Part shown: positions 24,052 to 33,051 of the stretch, one piece after another
How the letters are laid out: the number at the start of each line of letters is the position of its first letter
How positions within the stretch are numbered: the stretch's first letter is position 1
Assembly: GCA_964567295.1 (NCBI GenBank)
Contig: CAZMLU010000005.1
Coordinates: forward strand, 1 to 60,775
From: SLJK01 sp964567295
GTDB taxonomy: Bacteria > Bacillota > Dethiobacteria > DTU022 > UBA8154
Length of the DNA: 60,775 bases
Direction: 5' to 3'
Notes under the pieces: generated by a model
Seen by the model: only the letters and a program-made list of their open reading frames with translations
Databases searched by the model: none
Told to the model about the DNA's origin: nothing
Translations under genes and position numbers: made by a program

Positions 24052-27036
24052 ATGGGTTTATTGACAAAGATTTTTGGAGATTCTCATGCCAGGGAAGTTA
24101 AGAAGCTCTGGCGTTATGTAGAAGAGGTTAATTCCTACGAGAATAGAATGGCTGATCTCAAAGACGAAGAATTCTCCCGATATACCGCTCGCTTGAAGGA
24201 TAAGCTGACCGAGGAGGGGGAGTCCTTGGACGACATACTGCCGGAGGCTTTTGCGTTGGCCCGGGAAGCAGCCAGGAGGACCCTTGGCCTGAGGCCTTTT
24301 GATGTACAGGTACTGGGTGGGGTAGTCTTACACCAGGGACGTATTGCGGAGATGAAGACCGGTGAAGGTAAGACATTGGTAGCAACCATGCCTGCTTATC
24401 TTAACGCATTAACCGGGCTCGGTGTGCATATTGTCACTGTTAATGACTACCTGGCCAGGCGTGACCGGGACTGGATGGGACCTGTTTTTGAGTTTTTGGG
24501 ACTTACTGTGGGCGTGATCACGCACGATATGAAACCTGAAGACCGTCGTGCAGGGTACCATGCTGATATCACCTACGGTACCAATAACGAGTTTGGTTTT
24601 GACTATCTGCGGGATAATATGGTGCTCTATAAAGAAAAACTGGTGCAAAAAGAGCACCATTTTGCAGTGATAGATGAGGTAGATAGCATCCTCATAGATG
24701 AGGCAAGGACACCGCTTATTATTAGTGGCATGCCTCAAAAAGAAACTGGTGTCTTTGAGCGATGGAAAGAGCCGGTAGAATCAATTATCAAGAAGCAGAA
24801 ACGCCAGGTAAATGATCTTTTGAAGAAGGTTAGGGAAAAAAGTGAAGCCGGCCTCCACGAAGAAGCAGCAGAGTTGCTTTATCTTGCCCGGCTTGGCGCA
24901 CCCAAAAACAGCGAACTCATGGAAATCCTGAAGGAATCGAGTATCGCAAAAAAAGTGGATCAGGCCAAGCACAATCTTTCCAAAACCCAGGAACATATGC
25001 TGCGAGAGCAGCTCTATTTTACCATTGATGAGGCTACAGGTGTGGTTGATATCTCCTCTCAAAGTTATGAAATACTGGCCGAGGAAGAGCCGACTCTGAA
25101 AAAATTTCTCAGCTTTGACCGTGAGGAACAGGAAGAGGAAGCGGACGATTTTTTAGAGGAAGCAGATACAGAAAGCGATTCTGCCAAGGAGTTGCAGGAG
25201 ATAAGGGAAAGAGGAGGCGAGCATGAGTCGATTATCCGCACCATGCTGAAGGCTTATTCTCTCTTTGAAAAAGATGTGGACTATGTGGTGGCAGACGGCG
25301 AAGTGGTTATCGTTGACGAATTCACTGGTCGCCTGATGCACGGACGCCGCTATTCAGAAGGCCTTCACCAGGCCATAGAAGCTAAGGAAGGGGTAACCGT
25401 GAAAGGACGCTCTCAGACTATTGCTTCTATTACTTTCCAGAATTATTTTCGCCGCTACCAGAAGCTCTCCGGCATGACAGGTACTGCTTTAACGGAAGAA
25501 AGCGAATTTCGTAACATATACGGTATGGATGTGGTAGCCGTCCCCACCAATAAACCGTTGCAAAGAACGGAACTTCCCGATGCTATTTATCGTACCGAAC
25601 AGGCAAAATTTAGGGCTGTAGTCGAGGAGATCGAAGAGAGGCACAGCAAGGGACAGCCGGTGCTGGTGGGCACTATCTCTATTGAAAAATCAGAACTGCT
25701 GAGCAAAATGTTGAAGCAGAGAGGGATTCCCCACCATGTGCTCAATGCCAAGAATCACGAGAAGGAAGCGGAGATTATTTCCCAGGCCGGCCAAAAAGGT
25801 GCGGTAACTATCTCCACCAACATGGCAGGACGTGGTACAGATATCATTCTGGGCGGAAACCCGGAGCCCGAGTTAAGAAAGATCTTTGAGGATGAAGAGC
25901 TGGCTGAGGATCAAAAAGGGATCAAGATACAGGAAGTTCGGCAGCGCTGGCAGGAGCGCCATGACGAAGTAGTGGATCTTGGAGGCCTGCATATCCTGGG
26001 GACGGAAAGACATGAGTCGCGCCGTATCGATAACCAGCTAAGAGGACGTGCTGGTCGCCAGGGGGATCCCGGTTCCTCCCAGTTTTTTATTTCCCTGGAA
26101 GACGATCTGATGCGTATTTTCGGTTCCGATAGCGTTAGCACTATTATGGAAAAAATGGGTATGGAGGAAGATGCTCCCCTGGAGCATTCTATGGTTTCAA
26201 AGGTCATTCAAAATGCCCAGAAGAAAGTGGAAGGGCGTTATTTTGAGATGCGTAAGCATGTTCTGGAATACGATGATGTTATTAATAACCAGAGAGATGT
26301 TATCTACAGTCAGCGCCGTCAGGTGTTGGAGGGAGAAAACCTGCGCGAGCGTGTTTTGGGTATGATAAGCGATCTTATCGAGAAAGAAGTGCTTTTTCAT
26401 GCCCATGATGGTTTGGAGGACGAAGAGTGGAATTTGGCAGGATTGTTGCAGCACGGGGAGTCAGTTTTTTTGCCTCCCGGTCGGCTCACCAAAGATGAGT
26501 TGCGCGATCTTTCCCGTGAGGAGATTAAGGAAGCGCTTCAACAGGTTGCTTATCAGTACTATGAAGAGCGAGAGAAGGAACTGGGTTCGGAAATCATGCG
26601 CGAATTGGAGCGGGTAGTTTTGCTGCGCACAGTGGACCGGAAGTGGATGGAGCAGATTGATAACATGCATGAATTGCGACAGGGGGTAGGCCTCAGGGCA
26701 ATAGGGCAGCAGGATCCTTTACAGGCTTACCGCAAAGAAGCCTATGAAATGTTTCAGGATATGATTCATTCCATCCAGGAAGAAGTGGTAAGGCTCATTT
26801 TCCGCGTGCAAGTGACGGATAAACCTCAGCGAGAGCAGGTGGCTGTACCTCAACAGGCTGGCCGAGAACAGGTGGCAGCAGGAGCTGCCGTTGGAACAGG
26901 CACTACCTCAGAGGCTTCTTCCTCAGGCAGGAAGAAGCAGCAGCCTGTAAGAGTGGAAAAAAAAGTGGGAAGAAATGAGCCATGTCCCTGCGGAAGCGGG
27001 AAAAAACATAAAAAATGTTGTGGAATAACTCAATAG
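24052..27036 (+). CDS. secA: Preprotein translocase ATPase SecA with a PPXD insertion
   Basis: ATP-driven motor that pushes preproteins through SecYEG. The 994 residues include the Walker A motif MKTGEGKTLVAT (about residue 101), DEVDSILIDEARTPL, and the helicase motifs SGMTGTALTEE and TNMAGRGTDIILGG. The C-terminal zinc tail is RNEPCPCGSGKKHKKCCG. Ordinary Bacillota SecA is about 840 residues. The extra length is mostly between residues about 226 and 391 in the preprotein-binding domain, including a helical KKQKRQVNDLLKKVREKSEA block, an LLYLARLGAPKNSELMEIL block and an acidic stretch. That type of insertion is what I associate with Bacteroidota/Chlorobi SecA. ATG at 24052 follows AGGGGGA. 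prfB follows, as in B. subtilis. Confidence 0.96.
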   Translation: MGLLTKIFGDSHAREVKKLWRYVEEVNSYENRMADLKDEEFSRYTARLKDKLTEEGESLDDILPEAFALAREAARRTLGLRPFDVQVLGGVVLHQGRIAEMKTGEGKTLVATMPAYLNALTGLGVHIVTVNDYLARRDRDWMGPVFEFLGLTVGVITHDMKPEDRRAGYHADITYGTNNEFGFDYLRDNMVLYKEKLVQKEHHFAVIDEVDSILIDEARTPLIISGMPQKETGVFERWKEPVESIIKKQKRQVNDLLKKVREKSEAGLHEEAAELLYLARLGAPKNSELMEILKESSIAKKVDQAKHNLSKTQEHMLREQLYFTIDEATGVVDISSQSYEILAEEEPTLKKFLSFDREEQEEEADDFLEEADTESDSAKELQEIRERGGEHESIIRTMLKAYSLFEKDVDYVVADGEVVIVDEFTGRLMHGRRYSEGLHQAIEAKEGVTVKGRSQTIASITFQNYFRRYQKLSGMTGTALTEESEFRNIYGMDVVAVPTNKPLQRTELPDAIYRTEQAKFRAVVEEIEERHSKGQPVLVGTISIEKSELLSKMLKQRGIPHHVLNAKNHEKEAEIISQAGQKGAVTISTNMAGRGTDIILGGNPEPELRKIFEDEELAEDQKGIKIQEVRQRWQERHDEVVDLGGLHILGTERHESRRIDNQLRGRAGRQGDPGSSQFFISLEDDLMRIFGSDSVSTIMEKMGMEEDAPLEHSMVSKVIQNAQKKVEGRYFEMRKHVLEYDDVINNQRDVIYSQRRQVLEGENLRERVLGMISDLIEKEVLFHAHDGLEDEEWNLAGLLQHGESVFLPPGRLTKDELRDLSREEIKEALQQVAYQYYEEREKELGSEIMRELERVVLLRTVDRKWMEQIDNMHELRQGVGLRAIGQQDPLQAYRKEAYEMFQDMIHSIQEEVVRLIFRVQVTDKPQREQVAVPQQAGREQVAAGAAVGTGTTSEASSSGRKKQQPVRVEKKVGRNEPCPCGSGKKHKKCCGITQ

Positions 27037-27069
27037 AATTGAGTTTACACGAAAGGCGGTGTATTATTT

Positions 27070-28219
27070 ATGATTACTGAGTTATGGGAGCAATTAATTG
27101 AGCGCAAGAAACGTTTAGAAGAATGGGGGAGCTCTCTTTGACCTTCTTCGCAAGAAGAACAGAATGGCTGTTTTAGAAAAGGAAGCCAGCGATCCTAATT
27201 TTTGGGATAGCCCCGAAGAAGCGCAGCGTTTAATGCAGGAGTTAGGCCAATTAAAAGAGAAGCTGGGCGAATATGAGCAACTTGCAGAGCAACTTGAAGA
27301 GTTGGAAGCTTTGTTGCAGCTCGCTCAGGAGGAATCCCATGATAATGATTCTCAGGAATTGTTAGAAGAAGCGCGTATATTAAATAATAAGATAGAACGT
27401 TTGCTGGAAAAGAAAGAACGCTCTATGTTGTTTCAGGGTAGCTACGATAAGAAAAACGCCATTGTCTCTATCCATCCTGGAGCCGGTGGGTTAGAAGCCC
27501 AGGATTGGGCAGAAATGCTGTTACGAATGTATACGCGCTGGGGAGAGAAAAGAGGATATGAGGTGGAGATCTTGGATCTCTTACCCGGGGACGAAGCTGG
27601 TATCAAGAGCGCAACACTTACGTTTAAGGGGGAAAAGGCCTACGGCTACCTCCAGTCTGAAAGAGGAGTGCACAGGCTGGTACGAATATCTCCCTTCGAC
27701 ACTGGTGGCAGAAGGCATACTTCTTTCGCTTCTGTAGATGTCCTTCCGGAAGCTGAAGTGGGGATAGATGTTGCGATTGATCCTGATGAATTAAGGATTG
27801 ATACTTTCCGTGCTCGAGGTGCCGGGGGGCAGCATGTTAATACTACAGATTCTGCTGTGAGGATAACTCATCTTCCTACGGGAATAGTGGCCCAATGCCA
27901 AAATGAACGCTCACAGCATAGCAACAAAGAAAGGGCTATGCATATTCTTGTGGCCAGGATGGCAGATATCTCCAGGCAAAAGCATCAAGAAGAGTTAAAC
28001 GCTCTGCGGGGAGAACAAAAGGAGATAGCTTGGGGGAGCCAGATAAGATCCTATACCTTTCATCCTTACAGCCTGGTTAAAGACCATCGCACAGGAGTAG
28101 AAGTGGGAAATATTATTAGTGTAATGGATGGAGAGATAGATCTCTTCCTGGAGGCTTTCCTGCGTTATAATGCCAATCTGCAGACAGGTACCACCACTAA
28201 AGGAGATAAGGAAGACTAG
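27070..28219 (+). CDS. prfB: Peptide chain release factor 2 (programmed +1 frameshift)
   Basis: Recognises UGA and UAA stop codons and triggers peptide release. Translation starts at ATG 27070 (MITELWEQLIERKKRLEEWG), reaches CTT TGA at 27136-27141, and shifts +1 to continue with GAC at 27140. The full product is 382 residues. The main frame carries the codon-recognition RISPFDTGG block (SPF type for RF2) and GAGGQHVNTTDSAVRITHL with the catalytic GGQ. If the frameshift is ignored the protein would appear to start at 27164 and lack its first about 30 residues. The start follows AAGGCGGTG. It lies 33 bases after secA and is probably co-transcribed. Confidence 0.94.
27125..27142 (+). promoter_or_regulatory. 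prfB autoregulatory frameshift site
   Basis: An internal Shine-Dalgarno-like GGGGGAG at 27125-27131 is followed after four bases by CTT TGA C at 27136-27142. When RF2 is scarce, ribosomes pause at the in-frame TGA and slip +1 on CTT, making more RF2. The E. coli site has AGGGGG three bases before CTT; here the G-run is displaced and GGAG gives the equivalent spacing. Confidence 0.85.
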
Positions 28220-28280
28220 TTTTCCATCAAGTTGTCAGGAGCCCAAGCACGCTATATTTTCAATGAAAGGGGAGGTTACA

Positions 28281-29111
28281 TTGCAGGTGCTTTCCGCAGC
28301 TGCCCTGGATGAGCTGATATTAAAATCTAAAAAGCTTAGGCGAGATATTGTAACAATGCTTTATCAGGCTGGATCGGGACACCCCGGAGGTTCTCTCTCG
28401 GCACTGGATGTTTTAGTAGTTTTATATAACAAAGTGATGAGAATAGATCCTGCGAATTATCAGGACACGGAAAGAGACAGGTTTGTGTTGAGCAAGGGGC
28501 ATGCCTGTCCTGCCCTTTATGCTGTACTGGCAGATAGGGGTTTTTTTTCTTCAGAGCATCTTTCCACCTTACGAAAGCTTGGTTCTTGCCTTCAAGGACA
28601 TCCCGATATGCGTAAAACTCCTGGTGTGGAAATGTCTACCGGTTCTCTCGGACAAGGTCTTTCTGCAGCGAATGGCATGGCTATAGCGGCACGGCTTGAC
28701 AACTCAGACCGCCGTGTTTATATAGTTTTGGGAGACGGGGAGAGCCAGGAAGGACAGGTATGGGAAGCAGCAATGACTTCCTCCCACTACAGGTTGGATA
28801 ATTTGACTGCCTTTTTGGATTTTAATGAGCTACAGATAGATGGATGGTGCAAGGATGTCAAGGGCATAGAGCCCCTTGCGGAGAAATGGAAGGCATTCGG
28901 GTGGCACGTCCTGGAGGTTGACGGTCACGATCACGCTGCCCTTTTAGAGGCAGTACAAAAGGCCCATTCCGTTAAAAACTCTCCCACTATTATCATCGCT
29001 TATACCGTTAAAGGTAAGGGAGTATCTTTTATGGAAGGTCAAGCAGACTGGCATGGCAAAGCACCAGGCAAGGAAGAGTATGAAAAGGCATTGGCAGAAC
29101 TTAAGGATTAA
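28281..29111 (+). CDS. Transketolase, N-terminal (TPP-binding) subunit
   Basis: The first half of a split transketolase, 276 residues. It holds the TPP pyrophosphate site: AGSGHPGGSLSALDVLVVLY near the N-terminus, SKGHACPALYAVLAD, STGSLGQGLSAANGMA and the GDGESQEGQVWEAA motif. Together with the next gene it transfers two-carbon ketol units in the non-oxidative pentose phosphate pathway. Split enzymes are usual in archaea and many anaerobic bacteria. The start is TTG at 28281 with AAAGGGGAGG at six-base spacing; upstream in-frame codons overlap the end of prfB. The stop shares a base with a possible ATG of the C-terminal gene (TAATG). Confidence 0.92.
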   Translation: MQVLSAAALDELILKSKKLRRDIVTMLYQAGSGHPGGSLSALDVLVVLYNKVMRIDPANYQDTERDRFVLSKGHACPALYAVLADRGFFSSEHLSTLRKLGSCLQGHPDMRKTPGVEMSTGSLGQGLSAANGMAIAARLDNSDRRVYIVLGDGESQEGQVWEAAMTSSHYRLDNLTAFLDFNELQIDGWCKDVKGIEPLAEKWKAFGWHVLEVDGHDHAALLEAVQKAHSVKNSPTIIIAYTVKGKGVSFMEGQADWHGKAPGKEEYEKALAELKD

Positions 29112-29122
29112 TGGAGGGGAAA

Positions 29123-30067
29123 ATGATACAAGAAATGCTTTCTACCAGAGAGGTTTACGGGAAAACCCTGGTCCAAATAGGAGCACGTTGGAAACAAGTG
29201 GTAGTATTGGATGCAGATCTTTCCAAGTCGACTCAGTCAGCAATGTTTGCCAAGGAGTTTCCGCTTCGCTTTTTTAATTTGGGTGTTTCTGAAGCAGATA
29301 TGATGGGAACTGCAGCTGGGCTGGCTGCTTCTGGTTATATCCCATTTGCCAGTACCTTTGGTGTTTTTGCCACAGGGCGTGTATATGATCAGATCCGTAA
29401 CTCCATCGCCTATACCTGCCTTAATGTAAAAATTGTAGCCAGTCATACCGGTCTTACAGTCGGAGAAGATGGAGCTTCACACCAGACGCTCGAGGATATT
29501 GCGTTGATGAGGGTTTTACCGAATATGATGGTGGTTGTTCCAGCTGATGGCAGGCAAACAGAACAAGCTGTGGAGGCTCTGGTCTCTTATAAAGGACCTT
29601 CGTATTTGCGTTTAACCCGCCCAAAGGTACCCACAATCATTCCACAGGATCTACCTTTTGAATTGGGCAAGGCACAGCTCTTAGAAGCAGGAAGTGATCT
29701 GGTTTTTGTGGCCACGGGAATCATGGTCGGTACAGCCCTTCAGGCTTCACAGGAAATGGAAAAAGAGGGGATTAAGGCGGCGGTGCTCAACGTGCATACT
29801 ATTAAGCCTCTTGATGAAGAGCTTTTGCTAGAAGTAGCCGGGCAAACAGGTGCCGTGGTTGTAGCCGAAGAACATAGTATTATTGGAGGTCTGGGTGGTG
29901 CTGTGGCCGAAGTGCTAAGTGAATTATGCCCGGTACCCATAACAAGGGTTGGAGTACGAGACGAGTTTGGAGAGTCCGGATCACCACAAGATCTTCTCGA
30001 GAAATATGGACTGACCGTTGAAAAGTTGGTTTCAGCAGGAAAAAAGGTGTTGAGCAAAAAACTCTAG
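29123..30067 (+). CDS. Transketolase, C-terminal subunit
   Basis: The second half of the split transketolase, 314 residues, containing the pyrimidine-binding and C-terminal domains. Motifs: VVVLDADLSKST, FFNLGVSEADMMGTAAGLA with the TPP-activating Glu, ASHTGLTVGEDGASHQTLED, and PSYLRLTRPKVP. It aligns to the 1-deoxyxylulose-5-phosphate synthase/transketolase C-terminal family, but the paired N-subunit favours transketolase. ATG at 29123 has GGAGG five bases upstream; an ATG at 29111 overlapping the previous stop would add four residues and is also possible. It lies in the same unit as the N-subunit. Confidence 0.9.
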   Translation: MIQEMLSTREVYGKTLVQIGARWKQVVVLDADLSKSTQSAMFAKEFPLRFFNLGVSEADMMGTAAGLAASGYIPFASTFGVFATGRVYDQIRNSIAYTCLNVKIVASHTGLTVGEDGASHQTLEDIALMRVLPNMMVVVPADGRQTEQAVEALVSYKGPSYLRLTRPKVPTIIPQDLPFELGKAQLLEAGSDLVFVATGIMVGTALQASQEMEKEGIKAAVLNVHTIKPLDEELLLEVAGQTGAVVVAEEHSIIGGLGGAVAEVLSELCPVPITRVGVRDEFGESGSPQDLLEKYGLTVEKLVSAGKKVLSKKL

Positions 30068-30102
30068 ATTTATGAATATTTTATTTCGTCCAGGCAGGGA
30101 AT

Positions 30103-30217
30103 CGACGATATAGCGTCGTAAAGAAGCAACAGGTAATATTTTAAACACAGGAGGTGTAAAGTCCGGACGACAGTTTGGGCTATTTTGAGCCCGTTCTGTT
30201 TGATCCGGATGATAAAA
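30103..30217 (+). promoter_or_regulatory. Structured ilvC leader with a displaced Shine-Dalgarno sequence
   Basis: A first small hairpin is CGACG (30103-30107) with CGTCG (30114-30118). A perfect AGGAGGTG follows at 30149-30156, yet the start codons ATG 30209 and 30218 lie over 50 bases further on. Between them is a nested stem: CCGGA (30163-30167) with TCCGG (30204-30208), ACAG (30070+100, i.e. 30170-30173) with CTGT (30196-30199), and GGGCT (30177-30181) with AGCCC (30188-30192). If folded, this would bring AGGAGGTG within six unpaired bases of ATG 30209. No leader peptide rich in Val, Leu or Ile is seen. Confidence 0.5.
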
Positions 30218-31213
30218 ATGGCGGTAATTTACTATGATAATGATGCAGATTTTTCGAATCTCAAGGGAGAAAAAATTGCCATCCTGGGATATGGTAGCCA
30301 GGGTCATGCTCATTCCCAGAATTTGACAGAAAGTGGACTTGAAGTAGTGGTCGCAGATCTTCCCGGTAGTAAAAGTTGGGCACAGGCAGAAAAAGATGGT
30401 TTGGAAGTGAAAACCGCAGCGGAAGCTGTTAAAGAGTCCCAGGTGGTTATGATGCTTATCGGCGATAACGACCAACCCACGGTATTTCAAAAAGAGGTGC
30501 TACCATACCTGACGGAAGGCAAAGCATTGGCCGTGGCACATGGGTTTAATATTCTTTATAATCAGGTTGTTCCACCGGAGAATGTTGATGTGTTTATGGT
30601 TGCTCCCAAGAGCCCCGGGCACTTGGTGCGACGCATGTACCAAGAAGGTAGGGGGGTTCCGGGATTGGTGGCCGTTCACCAGGATGCTACGGGGCGTTGC
30701 CTAAAGCGGGCCCTGGCTTATGCCCGGGGACTTGGCTGTACCAGGGCCGGGGTAATCGAGACCACCTTTCAGGAAGAGACCGAGACTGACCTTTTTGGTG
30801 AACAAGCTGTTCTCTGCGGAGGGGTTACTGCCCTTATCAAAGCTTCTTTCGATACCTTGGTAGAGGCCGGATATCAACCTGAAGTCGCCTACTTTGAATG
30901 CTTGCACGAGCTGAAACTGATCGTTGACCTCATTTATGAGGGTGGTTTATCCTGGATGCGGGATTCAGTGAGCGATGTAGCAGAATACGGTGATTTGACC
31001 CGTGGACCCAAAATTATAAACGAAAATGTTCAGGAAGAGTTACAGCAGATTCTTAAGGATATTCAGGAAGGGGTTTTTGCAAACGAATGTATTACCGAAT
31101 TTCGAATGAATCGCCCGCGCTATACTGCACTGAAAAGAAAGGAAGCTGGACACCTTATTGAAAAGGTGGGTGCTGAGCTGCGGGGTATGATGCCCTGGTT
31201 GCAGAACAAATAA
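30218..31213 (+). CDS. ilvC: Ketol-acid reductoisomerase
   Basis: Converts acetolactate and acetohydroxybutyrate to dihydroxy acids for valine, leucine and isoleucine synthesis, using Mg and NAD(P)H. The 331 residues are a class I KARI. The nucleotide loop is ILGYGSQGHAHSQNL, then VVVADLPGSKSW; the catalytic metal ligands lie in ETTFQEETETDLFGEQ and ECLHELKLIVDLIYEGG. The serine in the loop suggests NADPH use, but that is an inference. ATG at 30218 (MAVIYYDNDAD) fits family starts; ATG at 30209 is the alternative favoured by the leader geometry. The other ilv/leu genes are absent nearby, and it follows the split transketolase. Confidence 0.94.
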   Translation: MAVIYYDNDADFSNLKGEKIAILGYGSQGHAHSQNLTESGLEVVVADLPGSKSWAQAEKDGLEVKTAAEAVKESQVVMMLIGDNDQPTVFQKEVLPYLTEGKALAVAHGFNILYNQVVPPENVDVFMVAPKSPGHLVRRMYQEGRGVPGLVAVHQDATGRCLKRALAYARGLGCTRAGVIETTFQEETETDLFGEQAVLCGGVTALIKASFDTLVEAGYQPEVAYFECLHELKLIVDLIYEGGLSWMRDSVSDVAEYGDLTRGPKIINENVQEELQQILKDIQEGVFANECITEFRMNRPRYTALKRKEAGHLIEKVGAELRGMMPWLQNK

Positions 31214-31369
31214 ACCACATCATTTTTCCATAAAGACAAAAAAATGTGTAAATATCCATAATTTGGTCATCTCTAATAAAGGGTTTTTGAAAAGGCCGTC
31301 GAATACAGCACTATATAAGGGGTTCGCAAGTTTTTTTAAACACTACTGCAAAGGATGGCTCTCTTATTC

Positions 31370-32056
31370 ATGATAGAAATCTATCATCTATACAAGCAGT
31401 ATAGCAAAGATGTGTTAGCCTTAAAAGATCTTAACCTGGTGGTCGATCGGGGAGAGTTTATCTTTTTGGTAGGATCCAGTGGGGCCGGAAAGTCGACCCT
31501 TCTTAAGCTCTTGTTGCGGGAGATATCTCCGAGCCGCGGGAATATTAAGATCTTTGGGAAGGATATTACACGGCTGAAAAAGCGTGAAATACCTTTCTTC
31601 CGCAGAAACGTGGGCATGGTCTTCCAGGACTGTCGTCTCCTGGAAGACCGCAATATTTTTGAAAATGTAGCTTTTGCCTTGAGAGTTATCGGTGTTTCTC
31701 CCCGGGAAATTCGCAAAAGGGTTCCTTTTACCTTGGAGCTTGTGGGATTAAAAAACAAGGTTTTTAAAAAACCTAATGAACTTTCCGGAGGAGAGCAACA
31801 GAGAGTCGCCCTGGCCAGGGCTATTGTTAATCGCCCTTCCCTGGTTATTGCGGACGAGCCGACTGGCAACCTGGATCCCAATACTTCCATAAATATTATT
31901 AACCTTTTGCATGAGATTAATATCCGAGGCGCCACGGTACTGGTCGCTACCCATGCTAAAAATATCGTGGACTACTACCAAAAAAGGGTTGTGGTCCTGG
32001 AGGAAGGACGCTTGGTTAGCGACCAGGAAAGAGGGGTTTATTTTAATGTCGATTAG
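31370..32056 (+). CDS. ftsE: Cell division ATP-binding protein FtsE
   Basis: The ABC ATPase partner of FtsX that couples ATP hydrolysis to periplasmic or extracellular peptidoglycan hydrolase control. The 228 residues carry Walker A LVGSSGAGKSTLLKLL, the Q-loop region GMVFQDCRLL, signature ELSGGEQQRVALARA, Walker B LVIADEPTGNLDP and the switch His in VATHAKNIV. ATG at 31370 (MIEIYHLYKQYS) matches the family; an ATG at 31355 adds five residues and abuts AAGG. The 156 bases after ilvC contain only weak promoter-like matches. It overlaps ftsX by 11 bases. Confidence 0.93.
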   Translation: MIEIYHLYKQYSKDVLALKDLNLVVDRGEFIFLVGSSGAGKSTLLKLLLREISPSRGNIKIFGKDITRLKKREIPFFRRNVGMVFQDCRLLEDRNIFENVAFALRVIGVSPREIRKRVPFTLELVGLKNKVFKKPNELSGGEQQRVALARAIVNRPSLVIADEPTGNLDPNTSINIINLLHEINIRGATVLVATHAKNIVDYYQKRVVVLEEGRLVSDQERGVYFNVD

Positions 32057-32939
32057 GAGCCTCTTTTATTTCTGGAAAGAGGCGTTAAAAAGTATTTTTC
32101 ACCATGGATGGATGAGTATAGCATCAGTTGCAGTGGTAATTATTACGCTTCTCATCCTGGGAAGCTTCATGGTTGTAAATTATAATGTTGCACTTTTGAC
32201 GGAAGATATTAAAGAACAGGTGCAGATTGTCCTTTACATAGATGAGGATGCCGGCGAAGAAGAAGTGGATGAACTGCAGACGCTTTTAGTTTCTCACCCG
32301 CAGATGGAAGAGGTACGATTTGTTTCCAAGGAAGAAGCAATGGATCGTTTGAAAAATCAACTTGGGGAGAGGGCTTTTCTCCTGGACGGCTATGAGGAGG
32401 AAGATAAAAATCCGCTGCGCGATTCTTACGAACTGCGCACCAAAGTACCCGAGGAAGTTTCCATTATAGCGGATGAAATTGAAGATTATCCTGCTGTTGG
32501 TTATCTGGATTATGGAAGCGGTGTAGTGGAACCTCTTTTTCAGTTCACGGGGATTGTGCGATGGGTAGGACTGGCCTTCATGGGTGGTTTGGCTTTAACT
32601 GCTGTATTTCTAATTGCCCATACCATACGCTTAACTGTTTTTATCAGGCGTAAAGAGATCATGATCATGAAATATGTAGGGGCGACGGACTGGTTTATAC
32701 GCTGGCCTTTTATCTTTGAAGGCCTGCTTCTGGGGCTAATTGGAGCACTTATTCCGGTAATTATTATTTATTATGCTTATGAGATTGCCTTCTTGTGGAT
32801 GGAGGCCAACGTTTATTTTGTAAATCTTATTCCTACCGAAGTGATCATGAAAGAAATTATTCAGGTTCTTCTCCCTCTCGGGGTGATGTTAGGAGTTGTG
32901 GGAAGCAGTATCTCGGTGCGGCGTTTTCTGAAAGTATAA
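32046..32939 (+). CDS. ftsX: Cell division protein FtsX
   Basis: The membrane subunit of FtsEX, 297 residues. The first membrane helix lies at about residues 22-45 (ASVAVVIITLLILGSFMVV). An extracellular domain follows at about 46-165 (EQVQIVLYIDEDAGEEEV, LGERAFLLDGY), which contacts the hydrolase activator. Three C-terminal membrane helices enclose the conserved RRKEIMIMKYVGATDWFIRW. It starts within ftsE (ATG 32046, frame +2 relative to it), so the two are translationally coupled. The next gene encodes a probable partner peptidase. Confidence 0.93.
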   Translation: MSIRSLFYFWKEALKSIFHHGWMSIASVAVVIITLLILGSFMVVNYNVALLTEDIKEQVQIVLYIDEDAGEEEVDELQTLLVSHPQMEEVRFVSKEEAMDRLKNQLGERAFLLDGYEEEDKNPLRDSYELRTKVPEEVSIIADEIEDYPAVGYLDYGSGVVEPLFQFTGIVRWVGLAFMGGLALTAVFLIAHTIRLTVFIRRKEIMIMKYVGATDWFIRWPFIFEGLLLGLIGALIPVIIIYYAYEIAFLWMEANVYFVNLIPTEVIMKEIIQVLLPLGVMLGVVGSSISVRRFLKV

Positions 32940-33051
32940 AACGGGAAGATTGGCAAATCTGTTTCAATGCGTAAGACGCGCTTTCCGGAAGTTATAATAA
33001 TCACTTATGTTTGCGGACGTTGGATATAGCAGTAGTTGGGAGGTATGAAAT

